From NCBI RefSeq assembly GCF_001704415.2, contig NC_030816.1, forward strand, positions 77,455,713 to 77,519,712: a stretch of DNA of 64,000 nucleotides, given 5' to 3'. This document shows, piece after piece, positions 45,588-57,994 of this stretch. Position 1 is the stretch's first letter. The number at the start of each line of letters is the position of its first letter. This stretch comes from Capra hircus (taxonomy: Eukaryota > Chordata > Mammalia > Artiodactyla > Bovidae). The notes beneath the pieces were generated by a model. That model made no database searches. It had not been told where the DNA came from and worked only from the letters and a program-made list of their open reading frames with translations. The position numbers were made by a program, and so were the translations under genes.

Positions 45588-46465
45588 GAGTACATCATGC
45601 TGGGCTGGATGAAGCACAGGCTGGAATCAAGAGTGCTGGGAGAAATTATTGATATTTTTTATTAACATTTTTATTATTTATCAGATAGGCAGATGACACC
45701 ACCCTTATGGAAGAAAGTGAAGAACTAAAGAGCCTCTTAATGAAAATGAAAGAGGAGAGTGAAAAAGTTGGCTTAAAACTCAACATTCGGAAAACTAAGA
45801 TCATGATATCTGGTCCCATTACTTCATGGCAAATAGATGGGGAAACAGTGGAAATAGTGGCAGACTTTGTTTTTTTAGGCTCCCAAATCACTGCAGATGG
45901 TGACTGCAGCCATGAAATTAAAAGACGTTTACTCCTTGGAAGGGAAGTTATGACCAACCTAGACAGCATATTAAAAAGCAGAGACATTACCTTGCCAACA
46001 AAGGTCCATCTAGTCAAAGCTATGGTTTTTCCAGTGGTCATGTATGGATGTGAGAGTTGGAGTATAGAGAATGCTGAGCACTGAAGAATTGATGCTTTTT
46101 CATCATGGTGTTGAAGGAGACTCTTGAGAGTCCTTTGGACTGCAAGGAGATCCAGCCAGTCCATCCTAAAGGAAATCAGTCCTGAATATTCGTTCAAAAG
46201 AATGATGCTGAAGCTGAAACTCCAATACTTGGGCCATCTGATGTGAAGAACTGACTCATTTGAAAAGACCTTGATGCTGGGAAAGATTGAAGGTAAGAGG
46301 AGAAGGGGATGACAGAGAATGAGATGGTTGGATGGCATCACTGACTCAATGGACATGAGTTAGAGTAAACTCTAGGAGTTGGTGATGGACAGGGAGGCCT
46401 GGAGTGCTGCAGTCCATGGGGTAACAAAGAGTCAGACACGAGCTACTGAACTAAACTGAATGAAC
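45588..46465 (+). mobile_element. BovB LINE, 5'-truncated
   Basis: From AGAGTACATCATGCTGGGCT, with a T/A-rich 30-bp insertion near 45650-45682, to the 3' end at about 46465. The box around YADD carries a stop (AGATAGGCAGATGACACC). A frame at 45707-46084 covers the C-terminal region. Confidence 0.92.
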
Positions 46466-46529
46466 TCAGCTGAAAGAATAGTAATATGACTATTACTATT
46501 AGTAATTATTATTCAGTCATCATGCTTTA

Positions 46530-46875
46530 TGTTATTGAGTGTTTACTATGCACTGTTCATGGGCCTAGGTGGCTCAGCCATAATTTGCCTGAAATGTAGG
46601 AGTCATAGGAGATGCAGATTCGATCCCTGGGTTGGAAAGATCCCCTGGAGGAGGGCATGGCAGCCCACTCCAGTATTCTTGCCTGGAGAATCCCATGGAC
46701 AGAGAAGCATGGCGGTCTACAGTCTATAGAGTTGCAAACAGCTGGACACAACTGAAGGGACTGAGCATATGCACTGTTAATAGCTCTAAGCACTGGCAAG
46801 TATTAAATAATTTAATCCTTACACACAACTTTGTGAGATATGAGCTCAGCATTATCATTAATTTCCTTTTTGTAG
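46530..46875 (-). mobile_element. MIR SINE split by Bov-tA
   Basis: Antisense MIR: TTATTGAGTGTTTACTATGC at left; after the SINE, CTCTAAGCACTGGCAAGTAT, AATAATTTAATCCTTACACA and TTGTGAGATATGAGCTCAGC. Confidence 0.8.
46558..46767 (+). mobile_element. Bov-tA SINE in MIR
   Basis: Forward Bov-tA with B-box-like GATTCGATCCC. Flanked by the exact 11-bp duplication TATGCACTGTT (46547-46557, 46768-46778). Confidence 0.95.
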
Positions 46876-47719
46876 TATATATTTCCTCTAAGACTTGCTT
46901 CAATGTTTGAATTAAGCTTTATAATAATTTCAAATATAATCATTTGGTTTTGGATCACTTTAATTGATTTCACTGACCACTTTTGAAAAAATGTCACATT
47001 TCATTGTTTTTCAGGTCATTATTTTTAATAATTTCTTGTTTCTCTGGAATATTTTTTGACAAACTTTTATTTATGAGAATGCATGAAAAACTTCTGCATC
47101 ATTGACTACGTTTAAGAATGTCCTAGCACATGAATAATAGCCCAATTTAAAGTTGAATTTTTAAAGTAAATATCATCCACTTAAAATGTGTTGCAGCATT
47201 GCTATTGTGGGTGAGTCATCTGTGGTCATTCCTGTTTCTTACATTCCTATTTCTATTAGTTGTTTGGTACCATGTGGATAATTTTTCTTAATTTTCCATA
47301 CATTTAAAACAAAACAAACATTATATGTTGACATGGATGTCATGTCACTAATTTTGTGTGGTGCTCAGTTGAGTCCTTTTACCTTGAAGTTGCAAGCATT
47401 TCTTCAGGCTTTAATGTCTATATCTCCTTCTACATTACGAAGCCCTGCATAAAATTAAAGCTTTATTATCTTATTGCTCTTTTATTTTTAGTTCTTTGTT
47501 GGTAACTGGCATATTTGTTAAACTTATTGAGTTCCTAAGTGAATGAATTGTTCCTGCAGCATGAAATAATATTTAGAGCTTTCAGATAGCATTGCAGGGT
47601 CTAAGGAGCCATCAATAGACTGAAATTTAAAGCAAAATCTATCAATATTTAAGAAGCTAACTCTTCTGTGAAATGCATGAAGGCCAGGTCAGAAATGGTT
47701 ATGGCAAAATGTTATAATG
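46876..47719. other. No recognised feature
   Basis: AT-rich; no gene or repeat recognised. Confidence 0.5.
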
Positions 47720-47727
47720 TCATCAAT

Positions 47728-48176
47728 TTTTGTTGTTCAGTTGCTGTTATGTCTGACTCCTTGTGATCCCATGGACTGCAGCGCACAAAGCTTCCCTGTC
47801 CTTCACTATCTCCCAGAAGTTGCTCAGATTCATGTCCATTGAGTCGGTGATGCTTCTAACCATCTCATTCTCTGCCAGCCTCATCTCCTTTGGCCTTCAA
47901 TCTTTCCCAGCATCAGAGTCTTTCCTAATGAGTCGGCTCTTCACATCAGGTGACCAAAGTATTGGAGCTTCAACTTCAGCATCAGAGCTTCTAATGAATA
48001 TTCAGGGTTGATTTTGTTGCGGATTAACAGGTTTGATCTTCTTGCTGCCCAAGGGGCTCTCAAAAGTCTTTTCCAGCACCAGTTTGAAGGCAACAACTCT
48101 CCAGCACTCAGCCTTTCTTATGGTCCATCTCTCACATTCATATATGAATACTGGAAAAACCATAGCTTTGACTATA
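47728..48176 (-). mobile_element. BovB 3' end, diverged
   Basis: TTGTTGTTCAGTTGCTGTTA at left to AAAACCATAGCTTTGACTAT at right. Flanked by TCATCAAT (47720-47727, 48177-48184). Diverged, hence older. Confidence 0.9.
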
Positions 48177-48358
48177 TCATCAATAGTCAAAACTTTATCA
48201 TCATCAATAAGTTATAACATTCTCAATACATTCATTTAGGTACATCCAGTATTCTGATAGTTATGTTTACATTTAAAATATTCTGGATATTTTTGTTAGA
48301 ACTTCGCTTAGATAAGCAATGTTAAGTTTAGGAAAATTTAAGGTACGTTTTGTTTGCA

Positions 48359-48572
48359 TGTGTGCTAAGTCCCTTCAGTCATGTCTGACTCTTTGCAACC
48401 CTATGGACCATAGCCCACTGGGCTCCTCTGTCCTTAGGATTCTCCAGGCAAGAATACTGGAGTCAATTGCCAAGCCCTCCTCTAAGGGATCTTCTAGACC
48501 CAGAGACTGAACCTATGTATCCTGCATTGGCAGGTGGGTTCTTTACCACTAGCACCACCTGAGAAGCCCCTT
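48359..48572 (-). mobile_element. Bov-tA SINE
   Basis: CTAAGTCCCTTCAGTCATGT at left; GGCAGGTGGGTTCTTTACC and CACCTGAGAAGCCCC at right. Confidence 0.92.
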
Positions 48573-48592
48573 ACCTTTGAATTACCCATAGG

Positions 48593-49222
48593 CAATAGAT
48601 GGGGAAACAGTGGAAACAGTGTCAGACTTTACTTTTTGGGGCTCCGAAATCACTGCAGATGGTGACTGCAGCCATGACATTAAAAGATGCTTACTCTTTG
48701 GAAGGAAAGTTATGACCAACCTAGACAGCATGTTCAAAAGCAGAGACATTACTTTGCCAACAAAGGTTTGTCTAGTCAAGGCTATGGTCTCACACAGCCT
48801 TGTGAGAGTTGAACTGTGAAGAAAGCTGAGTGCTGAAGAATTGATGCTTTCGAACTGTGGTGTTGGAGAAGACTCTTGAGAGTCCCTTGGACTGCAAGGA
48901 GATCCAACCAGTCCATTCTGAAGGAGATCAATCCTGGGTGTTCTTTGGAAGGACTGACGCTAAAGCTGAAACTCCAGTACTTTGGCCACCTCATGCAAAG
49001 AGTTGACTCATTGGGAAAGACTCTGATGCTGGGAGGGATTGAGGGCAGGAGGAGAAGGGGACGAGAGAGGATGAGAAGGCTGGATGGCATCACTGACTCG
49101 ATGGACCTGGGTTTGGGTGAACTCCGGGGGTTGGTGATGGACAGGGAGGCCTGCCGGGCTGAGATTCATGGGGTCGCAAAGAGTCGGACACGACTGAGTG
49201 ACTGAACTGAACTGAACTGAAA
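48593..49222 (+). mobile_element. BovB 3' end
   Basis: From AGGCAATAGATGGGGAAACA to the CTGAACTGAACTGAACTGAA end; C-terminal frame 48876-49205 (PWTARRSNQSILKEINPG-like) open to its stop. A deletion near 48790 removes the FPVVMYGCE block. Confidence 0.93.
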
Positions 49223-50619
49223 GACTTTCTTGAATGATACAGAGATGTTGAAAATACAAATAGAAAGTGATTGCAATTTTGTCAGATACAGACCCATGGG
49301 CAAGAATTTGTAGTTTCATTAAGGACTTGAGAGAATTTGTAATGCTGTCAGACGATAATACTGACAGCTGGGTGTTTTGGTAGGAAATCGAGGTGCTGAT
49401 GGCTCATCAATCTACTTGGTAGTGATCTGTTTTCAATGGATTTATGTAATTATCTTGGTTGTTGCCAGTGTATCATTTACCTACATTAAATAACTGTGTA
49501 TCTTTTGCTTGTTACAGCTGATATTTTTTATTTTATTAAACAATCATCTTTGATTTTATGACATCTCAGATTGGAAGAGAAAAATGATAATGCATATAAA
49601 TGGAAAAGAAGAAAGAGGAAACTACTCTAAAATGGTAACTGTTGGAAACGTTTTCAAGGGTAGAGGCACAAAAGTTGAGAATGTAGATAAAGATGTCTGC
49701 TCAGACATTCTGAGACTAAATATCCTTTGAAGGAGAAACAAATCTTTCGACAATTACTCAGTAAAAATGGTTCAGCAAAATACTGTTCTTATTATCAAAA
49801 TAAAAATCTAACCTGCTTATCCACAAACAACATTTTGAGATAGGATATATATCCTCAGAGAAAGAACTATTGATTTATCTTATTTTCCTCATGACACTCA
49901 TATAGGGGAGAATAATCACACAGCAGATCCATTCAGGGCTGGCTCAGTCAGTCATCAGGTGTTCCCTAACCTCTGCCTAGCAATTAAAGTGATAGCATTG
50001 CAAGAAAAATAGCACATGTCAGAGTTGTGGCATGCAGGGATTGAGTCTGATAATATTGCTTTGTTTCATTTCCTTTTAAACAAGTCAGTTTTATTTAATA
50101 ATGTAGTATGAAATCATTCCCATAGTTGGCATGAGGAAGGGTGATATTCACAATCAGAACACTATTGCTATTATTAAAATTTGAATAAAAGAGAATTACA
50201 AAATCAAGTCATCTTTCAGAATCAGAAGGATTTATAACCTTTTAAAATAATATTTTGCTTCCTGAAAATGGTCTTAAATATTCTTAAATAGTCATATACC
50301 CATATGTGTTATCATTGACAAATATTAACAGCATTAATTGCTCTTATCATAAATGGGTGAACATTTCTGATGCCAGGTCAAAGTCCAAGAAGGAGAGTGT
50401 TTGTGTCATAAGATGTCAAAGGTTGAATAGAAAGAGAGACTATCAGTGACCGTGACAGGAACTGTTTCAGTCTTGGGGACAAAAATCTTGATTGGAGTGA
50501 ATGAAATAGAGAACACAGGAGAAAGATCTGACTAACACTTTTGAGAAGTTTTGTTATTTTTTCAGGTTGTATAATGTGATTTTTTTAAAGCTCTGCAGTG
50601 TAATGATATAATATACGTG
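49223..50619. other. No recognised feature
   Basis: The longest stretch in the middle of the window without a repeat that I recognise; no gene supported. Confidence 0.5.
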
Positions 50620-50836
50620 ATGTGCTGTGCTGTACCTAGTTGCTCAGTCATGTCCGACTCTTTGCGATCCCATGGACTGTAGCTCTCCAGGCTCCTCTGT
50701 CCATGGGGATTCTCTGGGCAAGAATACTGGAGTGGGTTGCCATGCCCTCCTCCAGGGGATTTTCCAAGCCAGGGATCAACCCAGGTCTCCCCCATTGCAG
50801 GTGGACTCTTTACAGTTTGAGCCACAAGGAAAGCCT
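50620..50836 (-). mobile_element. Bov-tA SINE
   Basis: CAGTCATGTCCGACTCTTTG at left, CCAGGGATCAACCCAGGTC and GTTTGAGCCACAAGGAAAGC at right. Immediately adjacent to a BovB 3' end. Confidence 0.92.
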
Positions 50837-51043
50837 ACAGTTCAGTTTAGTTCAGTCGCTCAGCCATGTCTGACTCTTTGCAACCACATGAACTGCAGAA
50901 CACCAGGCCTCCCGGTCCATCACCAACTCCTGGAGTTTACTCAAACCCATGTCTATCGAGTTGGTGATGCCATCCAACCATCTCATCCTCTGTCATCCCC
51001 TTTTCCTCCTGCCCTCAATCTTTCCCAGCATCAGGGTCTTTTC

Positions 51044-52849
51044 TTTTTTTTTAAATTTTATTTAATTAATTAATTTATTTTTTATTTTTTTATTTTTTTA
51101 TTTTTTAAATTTTAAAATCTTTAATTCTTACATGCGTTCCCAAACATGAACCCGCCTCCCACCTCCCTCCCCATAACATCTATCTGGGTCATCCCCATGC
51201 ACCAGCCCCAAGCATGCTGTATCCTGCGTCAGACATAGACTGGTGATTCAATTCTTACATGATAGTATACATGTTAGAATGTCATTCTCCCAAATCATCC
51301 CACCCTCTCCCTCTCCCTCTAAGTCCAAAAGTCCGTTATACACATCTGTGTCTTTTTCCCTGTCTTGCATACAGGGTCGTCATTGCCATCTTTCTAAATT
51401 CCATATATATGTGTTAGTATACTGTATTGGTGTTTTTCTTTCTGGCTTACTTCACTCTGTATAATCGGCTCCAGTTTCATCCATCTCATCAGAATGGATT
51501 CAAATGAATTCTTTTTAATGGCTGAGTAATACTCCATTGTGCATATGTACCACAGCTTTCTTATTCATTCATCTGCTGATGGACATCTAGGTTGTTTCCA
51601 TGTCCTGGCTATTATAAACAGTGCTGCGATGAACATTGGGATACATGTGTCTCTTTCAATTCTGGTTTCCTCAGTGTGTATGCCCAGCAGTGGGATTGCT
51701 GGGTCATAAGGTAGTTCTATTTGCAATTTTTTAAGGAATCTCCACACTGTTCTCCATAGTGGCTGTACTAGTTTGCATTGCCACCAACAGTGTAGGAGGG
51801 TTCCCTTTTCTCCACACCCTCTCCAGCATTTATTGGTTGCAGATTTTTGGATCACAGCCATTCTGACTGGTGTGAAGTGGTACCTCATTGTGGTTTTGAT
51901 TTGCATTTCTCTAATAATGAGTGATGTTGAGCATCTTTTCATGTGTTTGTTAGCCATCCATATGTCTTCTTTGGAGAAATGTCTATTTAGTTCTTTGGCC
52001 CATTTTTTGATTGGGTCGTTTATTTTTCTGGAATTGAGCTGCATAAGTTGCTTGTATATTTTTGAGATGAGTTGTTTGTCAGTTGCTTCATTTGCTATTA
52101 TTTTCTCCCATTCAGAAGGCTGTCTTTTCACCTTGCTTATATTTTCCTTTGTTGTGCAGAAGCTTTTAATTTTAATTAGATCCCATTTGTTTATTTTTGC
52201 TTTTATTTCCAGAATTCTGGGAGGTGAATCATAGAGGATCCTGCTGTGATTTATATCGGAGAGTGTTTTGCCTATGTTCTCCTCTAGGAGTTTTATAGTT
52301 TCTGATCTTACATTTAGATCTTTAATCCATTTTGAGTTTATTTTTGTGTGCGGTGTTAGAAAGTGATCTAGTTTCATTCTTTTACAAGTGGTTGACCAGT
52401 TTTCCCAGCACCACTTGTTAAAGAGATTGTCTTTACTCCATTGTATATTCTTGCCTCCTTTGTCAAAGATAAGGTGTCCATATGTGTGTGGATTTATCTC
52501 TGGGCTTTCTATTTTGTTCCATTGATCTATATGTCTGTCTTTGTGCCAGTACCATACTGTCTTGATGACTGTGGCTTTGTAGTAGAGCCTGAAGTCAGGC
52601 AAGTTGATTCCTCCAGTTCCATTCTTCTTTCTCAAGATTGCTTTGGCTAGTCGAGGTTTTTTGTATTTCCATACAAAACTTGAAATTATTTGTTCTAGTT
52701 CTGTGAAAAATATGGCTGGTAGCTTGATAGGGATTGCAGTGAATTTGTAAATTGCTTTGGGTAGTATAGTCATTTTCACTATATTGATTCTTCCGATCCA
52801 TGAACATGGTATATTTCTCCATCTATTAGTGTCCTCTTTGATTTCTTTC
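51044..52849 (-). mobile_element. 5'-truncated L1 inserted in BovB
   Basis: Minus-strand L1: 5' end in ORF2 at about 52849 (complement of AAGAAATCAAAGAGGACACT), ORF2 C-terminal half, 3' UTR (about 51410-51125) and a long A/T-rich tail (51044-51120). No clear target duplication: only TTTC is shared by both junctions. Confidence 0.95.
51565..52779 (-). pseudogene. L1 ORF2 C-terminal part, 404-codon open frame
   Basis: The longest uninterrupted L1 frame here. It runs from just C-terminal to the reverse transcriptase core (ILPKAIYKFTAIPIKLPAIF) through GGINLPDFRLYYKATVIKTV to the Cys-rich CWRGCGEKGTLLHCWWQCKL segment and GIHTEETRIERDTCIPMFIA. It stops at SADE because TGG (Trp of ADEWIRK in the other copies) is TGA. 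It lacks endonuclease and polymerase domains through 5' truncation, so it cannot act alone. With the fewest stops it looks younger than the first L1, whose equivalent region has a stop within LLHCW. Confidence 0.9.
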
Positions 52850-53917
52850 CAAATGAGTCAGCTCTTCGCATCAGGTGGCCAAAGTATTGGTGTTTCAGCT
52901 TTAGCATCAGTCCTTCCAATGAACACTCAGAACAGATCTCCTTTAGAATGGAATGGTTGGATCTCCTTGCAGTCCAAGGGACTCTCAAGAGTCTTCTCCA
53001 ACACCACAATTCAGAAGCATCAATTCTTCGGCACTTAGCTTTCTTGACAGTCCAACTCTCACATCCATACCTGACCACAGGAAAAACCATAGCCTTGACT
53101 AGACGGACCTTGGTTGGCAAAGTAATGTCTCTGCTTTTGAATATGCTATCTAGGTTGGTATAACTTTCCTTCCAAGGACTAAGTGTCTTTTAATTTCATG
53201 GCTGTGATTTTGGAGCAACAACAACAACAACAAAACTCTGACACTGTTTCCACTGTTTCCCCATCTAATTCCCATGAAGTGATGGGACCGGATGCCATGA
53301 TCTTTGTTTTCTTAATGTTGAGCTTTAAGCCAACTTTTTCACTCTCCTCTTTCACTTTCATCAAGAGGCTTTTTAGTTCCTCTTCACTTTCTGCCATAAG
53401 GGTGGTGTCATCGGCATATCTGAGGTTATTAATATTTCTCCTGGCTATCTTGATTCCAGCTTGTTCTTCTTCCAGACCAGCATTTCTCATGATGTACTCT
53501 GCTTATAAGTTAAATAAGCAGGGTGACAATATACAGCCTTGACGTACTCCTTTTCCTATTTGGAACCAGTCTGTTTTTCCATGTCCAGTTCTAACTGTTG
53601 CTTCCTGACCTGCATACAGATTTCTCAAGAGGCAGGTCAGGTGGTCTGGTATTCCCATCTCTTTCAGAACTTTCCACAGTTTATTGTGATCCACAGAGTC
53701 AAAGGCTTTGGCATAGTCAATAAAGCAGAAATAGATGTTTTTCTGGAACTCTCTTGTTTTCCCATGATCCAGTGGATGTTGGCAATTTGATCTCTGGTTC
53801 CTCTGCCTTTTCTAAAACCAGCTTGAACATCAGGAAGTTCACAGTTCACGTATTGCTGAAGCCTACACTGCAAAATAATTATTATAATAAAGTTAATTGA
53901 CACATCCAAAACCTCAG

Positions 53918-54133
53918 CGTGCCATGTTACTTCAGTCATGTCTGACTCTTTGTGACCCTATGGAGTGTAGTCTCAAAGCTCCTGTCCTTGCGATTCTCTG
54001 TGCAGGAATAGTGGAGTGGGTTGTCATTTCCTTCTTCAGGGATCTTCCTGACCAGGGATCAAACCTACATGTCTTATGTCTCCTGAATTAGCAGGCAGGG
54101 TCTTTATCACTGGTGCCACCTGGGAAGCCCTAT
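53918..54133 (-). mobile_element. Bov-tA SINE
   Basis: Antisense Bov-tA. Flanked by the exact 8-bp duplication AACCTCAG (53910-53917, 54134-54141). Confidence 0.93.
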
Positions 54134-54204
54134 AACCTCAGTAGGTACTATTTGTTTGGAGTATGTGTAGTGAGAACATTTAAAATCTACGCAGCAAATT
54201 TCAA

Positions 54205-54400
54205 GGATCCAATAAAATATTATTTGCTGAAATCACTGTGTTGTACACTGGATCTCCAGAACTTATATATCATAACCGAAAGTTTGTGCTCTATGACCAA
54301 CATCTCCCCATTTCTCTCACCCCTGGAAACCTCTGGAAGCTACTAGTTAATTCTCTGTTTCCATGGCTTGATGTTTTTAGATTCCACATATAAATTTTGC
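54205..54400 (-). mobile_element. Old L1 3' region
   Basis: TGTTGTACACTGGATCTCCA, ATCATAACCGAAAGTTTGTG, TGACCAACATCTCCCCATTT: the L1M-type 3' region in the same orientation as 33262-33842. Confidence 0.72.
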
Positions 54401-54598
54401 TGTCAGAGATAGCAGGGAAGGAATGACTACCAAAAGTGAATTTGAAGTCTTGGAATTTTTTCTTCAGTTACAAGAAATAATATATTGTATTAGTGAAATT
54501 ATGGGAATACTACAATAAAAATGGAAAATTGAAAATGTAGGGGATATGGATGATAACTGCAGGAATGATAGTTTTAAGTAGGTGAAAAGGGATAGGAT

Positions 54599-55936
54599 CT
54601 ATCGTACAGAAGAAGACCAAGCTTTACAAAGGAACCTGGACAATTCATTCATTGTAATATGGAAGACTTCACATTTCAGGATGTCTGGCTCTAGATGAAT
54701 GATCACACCATTGTGATTATCTGGGTCATGAAGATCTTTTTTGTACAGTTCTTCTGTGTATTCTTGCCACCTGTTCTTAATATCTTCCGCTTCTGTTAGG
54801 TCCATACAATTTCTGTCCTTTATTGAACCCATCTTTGCATGAAATGTTCCCTTGGTATCTCTAATTTTCTTGAAGAGATCTCCAGTCTTTCCCATTCTGT
54901 TCTTTTCCTCTATTTCTTTGCATTGATCGCTGAAGAAGGCTTTCTTATCTCTTCTTGCTATTCTTTGGAACTCTGCATTCAGATGCTTATATCTTTCCTT
55001 TTCTCCTTTGCTTTTCACTTCTCTTCTTTTCACAGCTATTTGTAAGGCCTCCCCAGACAGCCATTTTGCTTTTTTGCATTTCTTTTCTATGAGGATGGTC
55101 TTAATTCCTGTCTCCTGTACAATGTCACAAACCTCATTCCATAGTTCATCAGGCACTCTATCTATCAGATTTGGGCCCTTAAATCTATTTCTCACTTCCA
55201 CTGTATAATCATAAGGGATTTGATTTAGGTCATACCTGAATGGTTTAGTGGTTTTCCCTACTTTCTTCAATTTAAGTCTGAATTTGGTAATAAGGAGTTC
55301 ATGATCTGAGCCACAGTCAGCTCCTGGTCTTGTTTTTGTTGACTGTATAGAGCATCTCCATCTTTGGCTGCAAAGAATATAATCAATCTGATTTCGGTGA
55401 TGACCATCTGGTGAAGTCCATGTGTAGAGTCTTCTCTTGTGTTGTTGGAAGAGGGTGTTTGCTATGACCAGTGCATTTTCTTGGCAAAACTCTATTAGTC
55501 TTTGCCCTGCTTCATTCCACATTCCAAGGCCGAATTTTCCTGTTACTCCAGGTGTTTCTTGACTTCCTACTTTTGCATTCCAGTCCCCTATAATGAAAAG
55601 GACATCTTTTTTGGGTGTTAGTTCTAAAACGTCTTGTAGGTCTTCATAGAACCATTCAACTTCAGTTTCTTCAGCATTACTGGTTGGGGCATAGGCTTGG
55701 ATTACTGTGATATTGAATGATTTGCTTTGGAGACAAACAGAGATCATTCTGTCGTTTTTGAGATTGCATCCAAGTACTGCATTTTGGACTCTTTTGTTGA
55801 CCATGATGGCTACTCCATTTCTTCTGAGGGATTCCTGCCCACAGTAGCAGATATAATGGTCATCTGAGTTAAATTCACCCATTCCAGTCCATTTTAGTTC
55901 ACTGATTCCTAGAATGTCAACATTCATTCTTGCCAT
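54599..55936 (-). pseudogene. BovB endonuclease domain, long open frame
   Basis: Apurinic-type endonuclease of the RTE clade, which nicks the target to prime reverse transcription. Motifs in order (frame of 445 codons): ISELKWTGMGEF (catalytic Glu, about residue 13), VIQAYAPTS (about 78), FIIGDWNAKVGSQ (about 115), RNQIDYILCSQRW (about 181) and GSDHELLITKFRLK (about 209). All are intact, so the domain itself is open. The linker follows to KCEV; the last about 22 codons are flanking DNA. The frame continues N-terminally in an overlapping minus frame (56426-55917) containing CIGTWNVRSMNQGKLE. The two frames overlap, so one frameshift separates the N-terminus. Confidence 0.9.
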
Positions 55937-56426
55937 CTCTTGTTTGCACTTCCAATTTGCCTTGATTCATGGACCTGACATTCCAGGTTCCTATGCAATA
56001 TTGCTCTTTATAGCATTGTACCTTGCTTCTATCACCAGTCACATCCACAGCTGGGTATTGTTTTTGCTTTGGCTCCATCCCTTCATTCTTTCTGGAGTTA
56101 TTTCTCCACTGATCTCCAGTAGCATATTGGGCACCTACTGACCTGGGGAGTTTCTCTCTCAGTATCCTATCATTTTGCCTTTTCATGCTGTTCATGGGGT
56201 TCTCAAGGCAAGAATACTGAAGTGGTTTGCCATTGCCTTCTCCAGTGGACCACATACTGTCAGACCTCTCCACCGTGACCCGCCCATCTTGGGTTGCCCC
56301 GTGGGCATGGCTTAGTTTCATTGAGTTCAACAAGGCTGTGGTCCTAGTGTGATTAGACTGACTAGTTTTCTGTGAGTATGGTTTCAGTGTGTCTGCCCTC
56401 TGATGCCCTCTTGCAACTCCTACCAT

Positions 56427-56662
56427 CTTACTTGGGTTTCTCTTACCTTGGGCATGGGGTATCTCTTCATGGGTGCTCCAGTAAAGTGCAGCCGCTGCTC
56501 CTTACCTTGGATGAGGGGTATCTCCTTACCACCACCGTTCCTGACCTTCAACTTGGGATAGCTTCTCTAGGCCCTCCTGTGCCCGTGCAGCCACTGCTCT
56601 TTGGAGGTGGTGTTCCTCCTCCCGGCTGCCGCCCCTGGCTTCGGGCGTGGAGTGGCTCCTCT
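56427..56662 (-). promoter_or_regulatory. BovB 5' UTR
   Basis: GC-rich 5' leader with repeated modules on the minus strand (AGGAGATACCCC, AGAGATACCCC, AGAAGCTATCCC followed by AAGGT-type strings). It reaches close to the expected BovB 5' end. Promoter activity is inferred. Confidence 0.65.
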
Positions 56663-56950
56663 CGCCAGGACTGGAAAAGGTCAGTTTTCATTCCAATCCT
56701 AAAGAAGGCAATGTTCAAACTACTGCACAATTGCAGTTATCTCCTATGCTAGTAAAGTAATGCTCAAAATTCTCCAAGCCAGGCTTCAGGAATATGTGAA
56801 CCGGGAACTCCCTGGTGTTCAAGCTGGTTTTAGAAAAGGCAGAGGAACCAGAGATCAAATTGCCAACATCCACTGGATCATGGGAAAACAAGAGAGTTCC
56901 AGAAAAACATCTATTTCTGCTTTATAGACTATGCCAAAGCCTTTGACTCT

Positions 56951-57994
56951 GTGGATCACAATAAACTTTGGAAAATTGTTCAAGAGATGGGAATACCAGA
57001 CCATCTGACCTTCCTCTTGAGAAATCTGTATGCAGATGAGGAAGTAACAGTTCGAACTGGACATGGAAAAACAGACTGGTTCCAAATAGGAAAAGGAGTA
57101 CATCAAGGCTGTATATTGTCACCCTGCTTATTTAACTTATATGCAGGGTACATCATGAAAAATGCTGGGCTGGAAGAAACACAAGCTGGAACCAAGATTG
57201 CCGGGAGAAATATTAATCACCTCAGATATGAAGATGACACCACCCTTATGGCATAAAGTGAAGAGAAACTAAAAAGCCTCTTGATGAAAGTGAAAGAGGA
57301 GAGTGAAAAAGTTGGCTTAAAGCTCAACATTCAGAAAACGATCATGGCATCTGGTTTCATCACTTCATGGGAAATAGATGGGGAAACAGTGGAAACAGTG
57401 TCAGACTTTATATTTTGGGGCTCCAAAATCACTGCATATTGTGACTGCAGCCATGAAATTAAAAGACACTTACTCCTTGGAAGAAAAGTTATGACCAACT
57501 TTGATAGCATATTGAAAAGCAGAGACATTACTTTGCCAACTAAGGTCCGTCTAGTCAAGGCTATGGTTTTTCCTGTGGTCATGTATGGATGTGAGAGTTG
57601 GACTGTGAAGAAGGCTGAGCGCCGAAGAATTGATGCTTTTGAACTGTGGTGTTGGAGAAGACTCTTGAGAGTCCCTTGGACTGCAAGGAGATCCAACCAG
57701 CCCATTCTGAAGGAAATCAGCCCTGGGATTTCTTTGGAAAGAATGATGCTAAAGCTGAAACTCCAGTACTTTGGCCACCTCATGCGAAGAGTTGACTCAC
57801 TGGAAAAGACTCTGATGCTGGGAGGGACTGGGGGTAGGAGGAGAAGGGGACGACAGAGGATGAAATGGCTGGATGGCATCACTGACTCAATGGACATGAG
57901 TCTGAGTGAACTCCGGGAGTTGGTGATGGACAGGGAGGCCTGGCGTGCTTTGATTCATGGGGTTGCAAAGAGTCAGACACGACTGAGCGACTGA
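56951..57994 (+). pseudogene. BovB reverse transcriptase and C-terminus, broken
   Basis: Frame 56951-57256 carries LRNLYADEEVTVRTGHGKTD and GVHQGCILSPCLFNLYAGY. The catalytic box reads RYEDDTTLM (YEDD instead of YADD), and TAA follows at 57254-57256. The frame resumes at 57281-57994 with KEESEKVGLKLNIQKT through ESWTVKKAERRRIDAFELWC to the normal end SQTRLSD. A frameshift just upstream separates the motif A region (about 56900-56950). Inactive. Confidence 0.9.

Larger units (their letters stand above)
50838..53867 (-). mobile_element. BovB LINE, split by an L1
   Basis: Antisense BovB in two parts, 50838-51043 and 52850-53867. The consensus-like string GGTCTTTTC / CAAATGAGTCAGCTC is cut exactly between them by the L1 at 51044-52849. 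The right part includes the reverse transcriptase (minus YADDTTLMAESEEEL near 53420; KGVRQGCILSPCLFNL near 53535; FRKGRGTRDQIANIHW near 53800). A CAA-repeat (TTG on the coding strand) near 53216 disrupts the coding frame. Confidence 0.94.

Noticed and set aside
54599..55936. 445-codon frame as a host endonuclease gene
   Set aside because: Its motifs and flanking 5' UTR are those of BovB, and its last codons run into flanking DNA.
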